Positions 54,014 through 64,000 of a stretch of 64,000 nucleotides of DNA are shown here, one piece after another. A program made the position numbers and the translations under genes. Source of the stretch: Lineus longissimus (taxonomy: Eukaryota; Nemertea; Pilidiophora; Heteronemertea; Lineidae). The DNA lies in assembly GCF_910592395.1 (NCBI RefSeq), contig NC_088318.1:9176349-9240348 (forward strand). The letters are read 5' to 3'. The first letter of the stretch is position 1. Each line of letters opens with the position of its first letter. Under the pieces are notes generated by a model, which was not told the origin of the DNA, did no database searches, and saw only the letters and a program-made list of their open reading frames with translations.

Positions 54014-54041
54014 AGTACTCTAAACTAACTGAATTTTCCTC
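53992..54041. terminator. Perfect 50-bp palindrome shared by two convergent gene ends
   Basis: Each arm is 25 bp (53992-54016 and 54017-54041) with no mismatch and no loop. The stop of the kinase (54011-54013) and the stop of the integrase (54020-54022) both lie in it, so both proteins end in RKIQLV. It could work as a bidirectional RNA 3'-end or terminator hairpin; that role is inference. Confidence 0.75.
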
Positions 54042-54270
54042 GTGAATTTTTCTTTGTGAATTTCGATCTTGTATTCAATCTGTTCTGTGTTGATTAGAAC
54101 GTCACTTAATTCCTCTGTTTAAAAATAACCGTCTGTAATTTCTGATTGATAATCCTCAAGTTGGTCGACAATAGGTTTTGTGAAAAGTATCTGTTTTATT
54201 TTGAAAACTTCTTCTGTGAAATTAGGAAGGTAATCTTCAGCAAATATCGTTTTGTATTTGGTTATTCTCA
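54020..54270 (-). pseudogene. Polinton integrase, C-terminal (chromo-like) domain
   Basis: The minus strand reads VRITKYKTIFAEDYLPNFTE, then EEVFKIKQILFTKPIVDQLE, DYQSEITDGYF, an in-frame stop, and TEELSDVLIN. The pattern VRI.K.K..F.K.Y.PNWTEE.F.I..., then P..Y.L.D..GE.I.G.FYE.EL, marks the C-terminal tail of Polinton integrases; the stop replaces the codon after F of the FYxEEL motif. The catalytic core should lie above 54270 but is replaced by the fold-back array. Confidence 0.78.
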
Positions 54271-55380
54271 CGCTTATGGCAAGCCGTTCGTCCAATAATT
54301 AATATAACCTAGTTTTCTTGAAAAGAACCTGGTTTTCTTCTTAAAAAACCTGGTTTCATGGAAGAAAACCATGTTTTTTTCAATGAAACTAAGTTTTTAA
54401 AGAAGAAAACATGGTTTTCTTCCCGAAAAGTGTGTTTTCAACAAGAAAACTAGGTTTTCTTCCATAAAACTAGTTTTTTTAAAAATAACTTATTCTTTTT
54501 AGATAAAGTGTAGGTTCCATGATTTCTCTTCAAAACCAAGTTTCTAAAAAAGAAAAAACCATGTTTTCATCCAGCCATTTGACTAATAATTAAAACAACC
54601 TAGTTTTTTTCATAAAAACCTGGTTTTCTTCCAAAAAAAACTAGTTTCGTTGAAGAAAACATTGTTTTTTTCCATGAAACTTGTTTTTTAAGAAGAAAAC
54701 CTAGTTTCGAAAGAAGAAAACCTGGTTTCGAAACAACCTAGTCTTTTTACCTCAGCACTTATGGCAAGCCGTCTGTCTAATAATTAAGAAAACCAGGTTT
54801 TATTGAAAAAAACCTGGTTTTCTTCTTAAAAAACTTAGTTTCATGGAAGAAAACCAGGTTTTCTTCCATGAAACTAGGTTTTCTTGCAAGAAGTATAAGT
54901 TGATTAAAAAAACTGTTTTTTTAACAAGATAACTTGGTTTTTAAAATCAACCTATGCTTCTTCCAAGAAAACCTAGTTTCATGGAAGAAAACTATATGTT
55001 TTGTGCTTGGGCCAGTCCGGGACGAGGTAAAAAGACTAGGTTTTGAAAATAACCTGGTCTTTTTCATTAAAAACTTGGTTTTGAAAAAGAAATGCATATA
55101 ACCTTGTTTTATTCCACAAAACATAGTTTTCTTCCATGAAACTAGGTTTTCTTGGAAGAAGCATAGGTTGATTTTAAAAACCAAGTTATCTTGTTAAAAA
55201 ACCAGGTTTTTTTAAAGAAAACTAAGTTTTTTTAATCAACTTATACTTCTTGCAAGAAAACCTAGTTTCATGGAGGAAAACATGGTTTTCTTCCATGAAA
55301 CTAAGTTTTTTAAGAAGAAAACCAGTTTTTTTAAATAAAACCTGGTTTTCTTAATTATTAGACAGACGGCTTGCCATAAT
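54271..55380. repeat. AT-rich fold-back repeat array
   Basis: Dozens of variants of AAAACC(T/A)(A/G)GTTTTCTT and its complement alternate. A large inverted pair is clear: 54758-55000 mirrors 55118-55380, with outer ends CTTATGGCAAGCCGTCTGTC and its complement. The same outer word (CGCTTATGGCAAGCCGTTCG) occurs a third time at 54270. The spacer (55001-55117) includes GACGAGGTAAAAAGACTAGG, echoed inverted at 54731-54750. No coding sequence. Confidence 0.85.
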
Positions 55381-56968
55381 CGCTTGGAATTCATTTCACT
55401 ACTATCTCGGAATTGTCCGTTTGAATCTCAACTATTCTGTTAATTTGTAACAAAAATGAAGAAGAAAATTGGTGCGATCACTTCATTGTGTATATGTTTA
55501 GGGAATTGCATGGTGATGGAATCCTTGGCCAAACATAAAAAACGAGTTTGTCATTACATCAAATCTGTGCCAAAGAAACTTTCAGCACAAGAAATAATCT
55601 CCAATATCCTCTCTGCTGAGTTCTTGTTTGTAATCCTGACTACCTTGATAGGGGAAAGCATGTTGTAGTGATCTTACGTAGTGTACCTTTGGTCTGGGAG
55701 TGGGAGACCTGCTACCTGCTGTAGTGTTGGCACTGCCAAGGTGATATTATATCCCTGAATCAGTAGACCACGCATGTTGTCAACTGGTAAAATGAACCGA
55801 TAATCATTTCCTCACGGAATTAGTGCAAAGATATGTGCAAGATCTCGGTCGGTAATAATTTATAATTTCTAACACAGATTTGCAGTAATGTGTGCCGGTC
55901 TGGAAATACTGAGCAGAGGCAGCCCTGAATATTCTTGAAACAACAACCTTGTCATCGGAGCCTATCCTTGTTCTACACTTAGAGACTTCATCGTACTTGA
56001 TGATCAGATGAAGTGGTTATGATGAGGAATGAATCTATAGAATTGTGTCTCTGAAATTTTGTCTCATTGGTTGATGTACAATGTCAGTCCCTTGGTTTTT
56101 CTTTCGGCTCCTTTCTTGGAATTGTCCCTCTGGAATTCAATTATTTTGACGATTTTGTAACACATATGAAGAAGAAAATGTATGCAATCACTGTCCATGC
56201 GAACTTGTGTTTTTTAAGACCAAATAAGTACGTGGTGAAGAAGGTGTCGATTGAATAAGTACTTGTTACGTTCAGGGAACTGCAAGGTGACGGCAGAAAA
56301 TTGGAATTTCCTTAACACTGATAGACCCCCCCCCCCCCTGGGATAGAGCACAGTCTTAGTCTAGCCAATACTTTAAGGTTATAAAGAAAACACTTCTGCT
56401 TGGCCGTCAATTAACATCATCAAAATGGCAGATTGTGACATATTGTTCCTTCAAAAAATAACTCAATTAAATGTTATGACCACAAAAAAGGACACAGATG
56501 AAAAAGGTGTTTCAAAGTTGCCGAACAGATCGCCTCCGGGCAGGGCTGTTGAAGCCGAAGGCTAGGTAGGTCACAATCACAAGCTTGCAATGACACCGAT
56601 TGACAATGGAATCTCGTAAGATCAGCACTTTTATTCGGAAGCAAAGGGTGATGCAGTAGCACTTAGCAGTAGGCATTCATACACAAGAGACAGTAAACAT
56701 GGCAAATATTACCTTGACATTTCATACGATATAATGGATCCATACAAGATACAGTGTGAAAATGCACGACATAGGCGAGGATTCTTATCTCTATTTTCAG
56801 ACAGATACACGGTGCGAATTTGGGCCTCTTTAACAACATTGCGAGGACCGTGTGAATAATGCATGATTAAAAACTCATTATGAATGTAAATTTAAGGGGA
56901 GGCGACAGACACTGACAGCCCACAGCCGCAGTTTTTTCGCAATGTATACAGTTTAAGTGGATGCAAAA
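55381..56968. other. No gene recognised; one diverged duplication
   Basis: About 55405-55520 and 56105-56290 share the order GGAATTGTCC, TTTGTAACA, ATGAAGAAGAAAAT, ATCACT and GGGAA(T/C)TGCA(T/A)GGTGA. Short frames over each begin MKKKIGAITS and MKKKMYAITV but carry no domain. A C run lies near 56327. Confidence 0.45.
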
Positions 56969-59900
56969 ATCCAGAAGTATTAAGGTAGCAGGAAGGGTTG
57001 GGCGTTTGTGGTTTCTGAGTCTGAGGGGGTTGGTGTCTGTTGACTGTGCTTTAAGAGAGACTAGGCATGGCGCCAGTCTCTCTTAAAGCACAGTCAACAG
57101 GCATTTGGTCTCAGTATTTGGGTTTTGATTGCCATGACTGTACCCCTGTAAAAGTCAGAGGAGGAGAAGTTTGGAATGATGAAAGCATTGAAGAAGAAGA
57201 AATGTTATTATTGAGGAAAGCAAAATTTATTATGAGACTAGAAGGCAGTGTCCTGACTTGATTATTTTGAAAATGGCGGTCTGAACACATTAAAAGGTGG
57301 AACATGGCATTTTATCGACTTTGAAGTGCTCCGCAGTTAAAGGGAGACTATAGGCAGCAGCTAGGTAGGCAAGATAAAGTCATACAAATTTGCCAATAGG
57401 GGTCAGTCATATCTCTAGGCATGGCGCCAGTCTCTCTTAAAGCACAGACAACAGGCATTTGGTCTTAGTATTTGGGTAAGTACAGAATCAAGGCAGCACA
57501 GAGAGCAATGATTGAACGATGCTGTGGACAAGTCCAAGGATACTGCATCAGTCACGACCAACTTCTCATCAGAAAGTGTCACCACCAGCATATTCAATGT
57601 TCAGTTCCAACCTGTACCAGTCCAATGCACGCCTGTCATGGTCAGCAGTGGTCAGCTTAGCGCGATATGGAACATTCTTCCGAAACTCAAGCAAGGGAAG
57701 TCTGCTCATTTGCCTATCTCGCGCACTGCTCCTTCTTGTCAAACATCGTAGTGAAATTGTGGTACAGTGGGGCGTCCTCGAGGATTGCAGCTGGTCGGAC
57801 AGACGTGAGGTGGAATGTGGGCGGCTGCACTTCTTCGTTGATGTGCGATGGCAGATAGCACAGTTGTTGCGTTGCATGACAGCTGAAAGTGAATGTGATA
57901 TCATAGAACTGAGGCATTTGCAATGAGACTATAGGTGAAGTAGAAGCAAGGAGTGAAATGGGCCATCTTCCAGTGACTAATATACAGAGTAAGGGCCCTG
58001 GGTGTTGTTAGATTCAGCATTGAATGTATTCCTCGTACAAGCGTGAATAGTGTGGACATACAGTGAGAGGTGAGAGAACCCTATTGACTACTTCTTGTAA
58101 CTTTATCTTGGATATTATATTAGTATTGAACTTCTAGCCATGGAATATGAAGAAATTGAAGTTGTAGGCATGGAATATGAAAAATTATTCAACGGTGAAA
58201 GACATTATTCCATGAGGCTTTGCCGTGATCGCAAAGGACGCGACGTGATTGGTTCACATGCTAATGAGGTATGATAATGATAATTACATGTACCTCTATA
58301 AATGCTACTTGGATAGCGACTGTGTCGTTGACTGCAACAGTGGTCTATGTCAATGTGTACCTGTAATGTCAATGAAGTATGATGAGGTGATGACGATAGT
58401 GCAATTATTAAATATTGGCAAGAGATCATACTGCAACATAGGTCTTGTTTTTGACAGATGACTGTGCGACATTCCCATTGGGTCTTGTTAGAGTCAGCGC
58501 TGCATGTATTCCTTGTACAAGCTTGAATAGTTGTGACGGACTTTGAGGGGTGAGAGACCCCTATCGGCTACTTCGTCTAACTTTATCTTGCCTACCTAGC
58601 TGCTAGCAATAGTGCCCCTTTATCAAGACTGAAACCCACTGTGTGGGGCTAAGAAATTACCTTTATAATCCTAGTTGGATAACCACTGTGTAGATGATTT
58701 GAAGAGTGCTCTGTGGATGTGTGCCTGTAATGTCAATGAAAGTATGATGAGGTGATGACGATAGTGGAATGACGAAATATTGGAAAGAGATCTATTCCTA
58801 GAAGAACATATGTCCTGTTTTGACTAGGTGGCGCATTTTAGAATCAGCAGTGAGCACTGTGTGTAACATGGTGGAGGCAGCGGAGATAATAACTGTGTCG
58901 AAAGTATTGTTATAGGGCCTTCCCTAGGCCCATGGGGTTTACAATCCACGATTGAAAAGACGTAGTTTGATCGCATTCAACTATAAATCCATTGAACAGT
59001 TGTGTTCCTTTAGTCAACCGATGACCTTTTGTTGGGCCATGATCGGGGATTGTAAACTGTAAATGTATTATGGACTGGGAGACGGGGGAAACACAAGTGA
59101 AATAGACCAAAACAAGTGATTTTGGGGCTTTGGTTTAGACGCATGCCCCACATGCGCCATGCGGGATTATACGGTTCATGTGAACTTGTTGACATGGTAC
59201 ATGATCTAGTGCTGTTATTGGTCATGGTACATGGTAGGCCTAATCATCATGGCTATATGTTTCGGGAAAAGCTCGGAGTAAAATGAACTGCCGATGAATA
59301 ATGATGTTGTTCATGTTTACCATGTTTACTAGTACATAGCCATAGGGTATGCACTGGCCAGTGCACTTTCTGCACGTCGTCATGGTCATGTACGTGATAC
59401 CTTGCATATTTTGTTTTTTGAATGCGCATGCTTTTTGGGCAAAATCACTTGTACCAACACTAATGAATAATGTCTTCTTATCCCTATGACTCCATACACA
59501 GTGAGGGCATTGTCCCATTCCCATCAAATGGTAACTTATTGTACCGTATTAGGGTGGAAGTTGGGGAGCAGATACCTACCGCTGCACGCCTGTCATAGTG
59601 ATGAGCTTAGCGCGATATGGAACATTCTTCAGAAACTCAAGCGAGGGAAGTCTGCTCATTAGCATATCTCGCGCACTGCTCCTTCTTGTCAAACATCGTA
59701 GTGAAATCGTAATGGAAAACGTCTGGCTTTGCGCCAGACGTTGAGACTAATAAGTGAAGAACTAATAGGTAAAGAACTTCTACTTGCGCGAGACTGCTCT
59801 GATAAAATTATCATTGCAGAGACTACGGTGACGTACACATATATTTTTTACAATCAAAAATGCCCTCAAAAGACGACATGGAATGATTATTTTATTGATA

Positions 59901-60112
59901 TTTCCTACTATATACCTTCCAATTATCACTTTATACAAATAGATCGGCGTTAGGTCGCATGCTTTTCTTTCCTGGTGACACTATAAAGCAAAATAGTTGC
60001 AACCCCGTAAATGCGCTATAAGTCCAATAATAAGTGACGGTGACCCGTTATAAATGTTTCGCCAGCTTCGCTTTTTTGCCGCTACGCGGCGCGTTGGGCC
60101 CTTGCGTCAAGC
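56969..60112 (+). repeat. Repeat R, copy 3 (longest form)
   Basis: It starts ATCCAGAAGTATTAAGGTAG and ends CCCTTGCGTCAAGC. Parts match copy 1 (56969-58683 against 12535-14232 inverted) and copy 2 (first ~150 bp, 57476-57740, and 59600-60112). It contains block S (57341-58620) next to TTAA, and a direct repeat of about 60 bp (57061-57121 and 57416-57476). Open frames of 111-135 codons recur in copies 1 and 3 on both strands but have no motif. Confidence 0.75.
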
Positions 60113-60381
60113 ACTGGAATTTAAAGAACACTCTCACAAAACAGCCTTTTTTACACCTAAACCTTTATTTTTTATTTCAATGATGTCAATTTACATGTAA
60201 TATTAGATTTGAAAAAGATAGGATAATCCATGACCGGATGCTAATTGTCTTCGCTGACATATAGAGATAATTTCCATGTTTGCAGCGCAAATAACTGCAA
60301 AACGTGAAAGAAATATAACTGAAGTCCTACATCACGTGACCTATTTCTGCTTGAGGAGAGAGGCGAATGGCCCAGTCGAAT
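60113..60381. other. No gene recognised
   Basis: An AT-rich spacer between repeat R copy 3 and element M4. Confidence 0.4.
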
Positions 60382-61390
60382 GGTAGTTGATAAAGTATGG
60401 AATTAGTGAAACCTTGGAAACACTGATAAACCTTGGAATATTCAATGTAAACCATGGAATCACTGTGAAAATAGCGCGGGAAATCGGGTGCGTTCCTTCC
60501 ACGATTTATACCCTCCCAACTGACAGTCTCGTCCCAGCTGACTTTATTGATAGCAATTTGCCAGTTAGTTCAGAAGCCAACATTTTTAATGTGGAGGATG
60601 ACGTCATCAATTGGCAATGCGCTGTGGTCGTTAAAATATTTTATTTCTCTTCAATGGAAGCAAAAATTAGTTTTTATGATTGTTTTGTATTCCATAGACG
60701 ATAAAGTATTATGCTCGGTACTAGATGCACGAGATCATAGGACAAACACACACGTGAATAAAAAAAACCGCTTAGAACTGGTGACGTCACAAAGATCTCT
60801 GCATCCCTCGATGCGTACTGGAAGATGTAAGAAATCGCTCACGGCGAAGGAAATTTTCATCCGCAAACTTCGGTAATAAACATACATGACAAGGCTTCTT
60901 TTATTCATCGTTTGTTATAAAATATCAGTCAATCATAGACAATTAGGCCTAGACATAGTCGTCAACCTTATCCATGCATAATGCATGACAGGCCCCCAAT
61001 TTTCTCTGTATCACCCTGTATGAACAGACCGATCCGTAGTTCAAATAGGCCCCGCGTGGTGGTGGCGTATTTATAAGCGGAGCGCTATTGGTCCATATTA
61101 TGGGTGTGTGGTGGGCGTGTCTTCCCATATTTGGGAGATCAGTACTGTACACTGGAGGCGAGGTACAACTGGGTTGTTCTAAAATATAGACTATTGAATC
61201 GGATATGCGACAGATTTCTAAATTACCATAAAATTCCGATCTGATCATGTAAGAATAAGCTCCAAATGTTGATTCGTAACCACGTTAGGTTCGAATGGCA
61301 TTATTTCATGTTTTTATGCATTTTTAGGACTGATTCCAAGGTTTATCACTGGTTCCAAGGTTTCACTGATTCCAAGCTTTATCAACTACC
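60382..61390. mobile_element. M4: 1.0-kb non-autonomous TIR element with 9-bp TSD
   Basis: The ends begin GGTAGTTGATAAAG and extend as inverted arms of about 60 bp with repeated CCTTGGAA words. CAGTCGAAT flanks it (60373-60381 and 61391-61399). Its start resembles those of M2 and M3. An inner TGTATCACCCTGTATG (61005-61021) resembles a mariner end. No gene. Confidence 0.88.
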
Positions 61391-61541
61391 CAGTCGAATA
61401 GGGGAGTTTCGATTGGTTGTCGCCCGAATTGGCCACAACTTGCCGTTAGTGCATGCCGGAATCATTTGTTGACTGATGCAAGCAGGAAAAGACAATTAAA
61501 CGTTGCAAGAAACCGAGTTGGCTGTGCTACAGCGCAATCTG

Positions 61542-61638
61542 GGTCCGGTTGATAGAAAGCATGTGCACTGATTGATGTACATGACACAACATGTCAACAT
61601 GATGTTACAAGCTCAGCATGCTTTCTAACAACCGGGCC
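61542..61638. mobile_element. 97-bp Harbinger-type MITE
   Basis: Ends GGTCCGGTTGATAGAAAGCA and the complement of GGCCCGGTTGTTAGAAAGCA are flanked by CTG (61539-61541) and CAG (61639-61641). The ends resemble those of Harbinger-A (GGCCCGGTTGTTCAAAG), so that family could have mobilised it. Confidence 0.8.
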
Positions 61639-61649
61639 CAGAGATCCTC

Positions 61650-62192
61650 TATGGGCGGTTATTTCCGCATAAATAGAGGTTGTCTCAAATAGACATTTTA
61701 TGTCGTGTTATGACTCGAATAGACGTTTGGTGGCGCTTTTCAAATAGACATACACTCAAATAGACGTTTGGTGGCGCTCGTATCTCAAATAAACATATAT
61801 TGTCGTGTTTTCTGATTTGTGTGTATAACTCAAATAGACGTTTGGTGGCGCTTTTCAAATAGACATACACTCAAATAGACGTTTGGTGGCGCTCGTATCT
61901 CAAATAAACATATTGTCGTGTTTTCTGATTTTTGTGTATAACTCAAATAGACGTTTGGTGGCGCTTTTCAAATAGACATACACTCAAATAGACGTTTGGT
62001 GGCGCTTTATTTGAGATACGAGCGCCACCAAACGTCTATTTGAGTGTATGTCTATTTGAGATACGACACAATATGTTTATTTCAGGTACGTCTCCGTTAA
62101 AACGAGCGCCACCAAACGTCTATTCGAGTCATAACACGACATAAAATGTCTATTTGAGACAACCTCTATTTATGCGGAAATAACCGCCCATA
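61650..62192. mobile_element. 543-bp fold-back element with internal tandem repeats
   Basis: The arms begin TATGGGCGGTTATTTCCGCA and mirror over about 90 bp. The 6-bp repeat ATCCTC flanks it (61644-61649 and 62193-62198). The interior consists of repeats of CAAATAGACGTTTGGTGGCG (at least six direct copies, 61750-62010) with inverted copies on the right side. No coding sequence. Confidence 0.88.
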
Positions 62193-62258
62193 ATCCTCTA
62201 GCTGCTTCATATACTTCCTGGTACACATGTTTTATACAGCAATGAATGCAGAAACCAT

Positions 62259-62627
62259 TCATTGAGAGATATACCTAAATATTGCTTTGTATAAATGTCC
62301 AGGAACTTGATTGTAAGATGTTTCCATAGAAAAGTTGAGACAAGCGTATTTCAGGACGGGTGTATCCTCATATCCACTCTGAATATATCCGGCTTTCTGA
62401 GAAAGAGGCACATGTACAGTCCAGCTCATATTAATATCAACACCTATGACTTTTGATATCTCCCAAGATACGAGACCGATTTCAATGTGGTTTGGACAGG
62501 GTTCATTATGTAATCGACCATTTAAAAAAGGTCCCAAAATAACTTTTTTTATTTCAGGAAAACGTCCACCAAAAAATCTGTAGTGTTGTAGTACAGCAAG
62601 AACTAAGACTTTCTGGGGTGTTTTCAT
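62259..62627 (-). CDS. Unrecognised 122-aa open frame
   Basis: It starts MKTPQKVLVLAVLQHYRFFG at 62627 and ends FRYISQ-stop. The composition is balanced and protein-like, with no low-complexity tract. Four Cys would be too few for a knuckle domain. I see no family motif. It could be an exon of a host gene or of an unknown element; no splice sites were established. Confidence 0.3.
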   Translation of the reverse strand: MKTPQKVLVLAVLQHYRFFGGRFPEIKKVILGPFLNGRLHNEPCPNHIEIGLVSWEISKVIGVDINMSWTVHVPLSQKAGYIQSGYEDTPVLKYACLNFSMETSYNQVPGHLYKAIFRYISQ

Positions 62628-63779
62628 GTTAATATCTTATCTTGGTTTCGAACTATCCTGCTTTTTCTGCAAAAATGTCAACATGCAACAGATACAATTT
62701 TTATTGACCTTTGAAATCTGCCCCAAAACTTACACCACCTCAACAAGAAGTGTGTCATGTCATACATGTAGGGTCCTGTGTTAACAAGCAAAGACAAGTT
62801 TCAATAGGTTATTCCTTTTTGTATTCCAATTATTGCACAACAATTCAAATCACATTCAATGAAGGAGATTATCCGGTTCATGGGCATACTTTTATTACGG
62901 TACAGTCCTACGCTGTTGAATAGATATGTTTTAGCAAGAATCATAAATGATAAATAATAAAAACCATGTTTATTATTTACAATGTGCTGCTCGGTATGCA
63001 TTGCTGTTTAAGCGCTATTTGTTAATTCACCACTCATATTGTCATTGATAACACTTCAACCTACACTTCAACGATTTTCAATCGTAGCCAGTATTCCACA
63101 GAACATTCTTTGTTAAATTTTGCTGGTAGCTTATAATTCTGTTGAAATAACAGTGCTTGGGGGGGGGGGGGGGTAGCCATGTTCTGAGCTTACAGTGTAG
63201 TGGGACAGTGCCAGAAGTCACCACAAATATGAATTATCCAGGGTTGATAATCAACCAGAACAAGTCTGTTATTTCAGAACCAGTGTAAGATAACAACATG
63301 AAAACACACCAGGCAGTCATATTTTTTTGCTGTACCATGGCTTTTTTCAGGAAATAATTTTTTTTTACCTTCTGTAAATTTACGTTTACATGCATTGTAA
63401 TGGTCATGATCATACAGACAACAACATTTGCGACAAATTTGTGCAAACCGCACTGAAAACTTAAGAAGATATACATGTAATAAGTTGTAGGTGTTGATAT
63501 TAATACGAACTAGACTGCACATGTAAGGCAAGATAAAAATAAAACTGGGGCGAACACATTTAACTGAACACAACGAAGCATTTATTTTAGGGATACCCTA
63601 ACTAAGAGCCAAGAGTCACGATCACCTTTTTTACAGGACAGATAGGCGTACGTACTTGTCTATCACTGCACCATCTACACGGTCATATTGGTCAATGTTA
63701 TATCCAATACGCGATAGCAGGTCATGTGATCTTTGAGATTTCGCTGGAGCTGGCATCCCCATCTGGAGGGTGTCTATAA
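62628..63779. other. No gene recognised
   Basis: Short frames only, with a G14-15 run near 63159. AT-rich sequence without inverted ends. Confidence 0.4.
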
Positions 63780-64000
63780 ACCGAAGACCAAAGCCCGAAG
63801 ACCGAAGATCGAAGATGGAAGACCCCCCCAAAACTATAAAACGAAGATCCCCCCAACTATAAAAGGAAGACCCTGATGTCAACTATAAAACGAAGATCCC
63901 CCCAACTATAAAAGGAAGACCCTGATGTCAACTATAAAACGAAGATCCCCCCATCTATAAAAGGAAGACCCTAATGTCAACTATAAAACGAAGATCCCCC
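63780..64000. repeat. Tandem repeat of ~48 bp running off the window end
   Basis: From about 63829 a unit alternates AACTATAAAACGAAGATCCC(CCC) with AACTATAAAAGGAAGACCCT(GATGTC). At least three full units are seen, nearly identical. Before it (63780-63828) is a degenerate GAAGACC(G/A)AA lead-in. It continues beyond 64000. Confidence 0.9.

Noticed and set aside
57519-57926. A 135-codon protein gene in repeat R (also seen near 13283-13612)
   Set aside because: Overlapping open frames exist on both strands of the same segment and have no domain; conservation is explained by the copies being near-identical DNA.
61750-62010. Regular direct repeats resembling a CRISPR array
   Set aside because: The repeats lie between inverted arms of a fold-back element with flanking direct repeats, spacers are not unique, no cas-like gene is present, and the DNA is from an animal.

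Overview
The window is a piece of an animal nuclear genome made almost entirely of transposable elements (TEs) inserted into one another. The evidence is spliced transposase and Myb genes with GT/AG introns, BEL/Pao LTR retrotransposons, L2/CR1-like LINEs, a tRNA-headed SINE, PIF/Harbinger, pogo and mariner DNA transposons, and pieces of a Polinton/Maverick. BEL/Pao elements, Polintons and the frequent AGGCCT-type words suit a marine invertebrate, most likely an echinoderm or related deuterostome, but the sequence alone does not settle the species. No rRNA, true tRNA gene, CRISPR array or bacterial operon is present. Only one gene looks like a host gene: a protein with two MATH/TRAF-like domains at 21441-22643 (-).

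Layout. 1-2014: nothing recognised. 2015-4567: an AT-rich cluster of small, tightly packed, damaged genes of viral type whose function I cannot name. 4570-4985: two copies of a repeat. 5080-12172 (-): BEL-1, a decayed BEL/Pao element broken by a pogo transposon (7940-10049) and a MULE-like element (10955-11899). 12535-14232: repeat R, copy 1. 14233-17228: a BEL gag fragment, a LINE tail and a mariner with ~350-bp inverted repeats. 17798-21156 (+): BEL-3 gag and protease with an in-frame 78-bp minisatellite. 21441-22643 (-): the MATH gene. 23558-24275: LINE-C remnant. 25613-29590 (-): BEL-4, with both LTRs but no RT/RNase H; one LTR holds a tRNA-His fragment.

30130-46075 is a nest of insertions. 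BEL-5 pol (-) is cut by Harbinger-A (31561-45498, target-site duplication (TSD) CAG). Harbinger-A's Myb gene (+) is cut by R2 and LINE-A. LINE-A is cut by a SINE (12-bp TSD), and the SINE is cut by Harbinger-B (33577-37364, TSD CTG). Harbinger-A's transposase gene (-) is cut by two MULE-like elements and a pair of MITEs.

46110-54270 holds Polinton remnants: protein-primed DNA polymerase B (-) interrupted by a 1.15-kb element, LINE-B (49552-52930), an unknown gene (-), a deoxynucleoside kinase (+) and the integrase C-terminus (-). The last two converge on a perfect 50-bp palindrome. 54271-55380 is a fold-back repeat array. 56969-60112 is R copy 3. 60382-62192 carries a MULE-like element, a short Harbinger MITE and a 543-bp fold-back element. 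The window ends in a 48-bp tandem repeat that runs off the edge.

Most coding regions carry frameshifts or stops. Open reading frames remain in BEL-4 gag, BEL-4 integrase, the LINE-A RT core and the MATH gene. TSDs and inverted-repeat limits were read by eye; identity statements are visual estimates.
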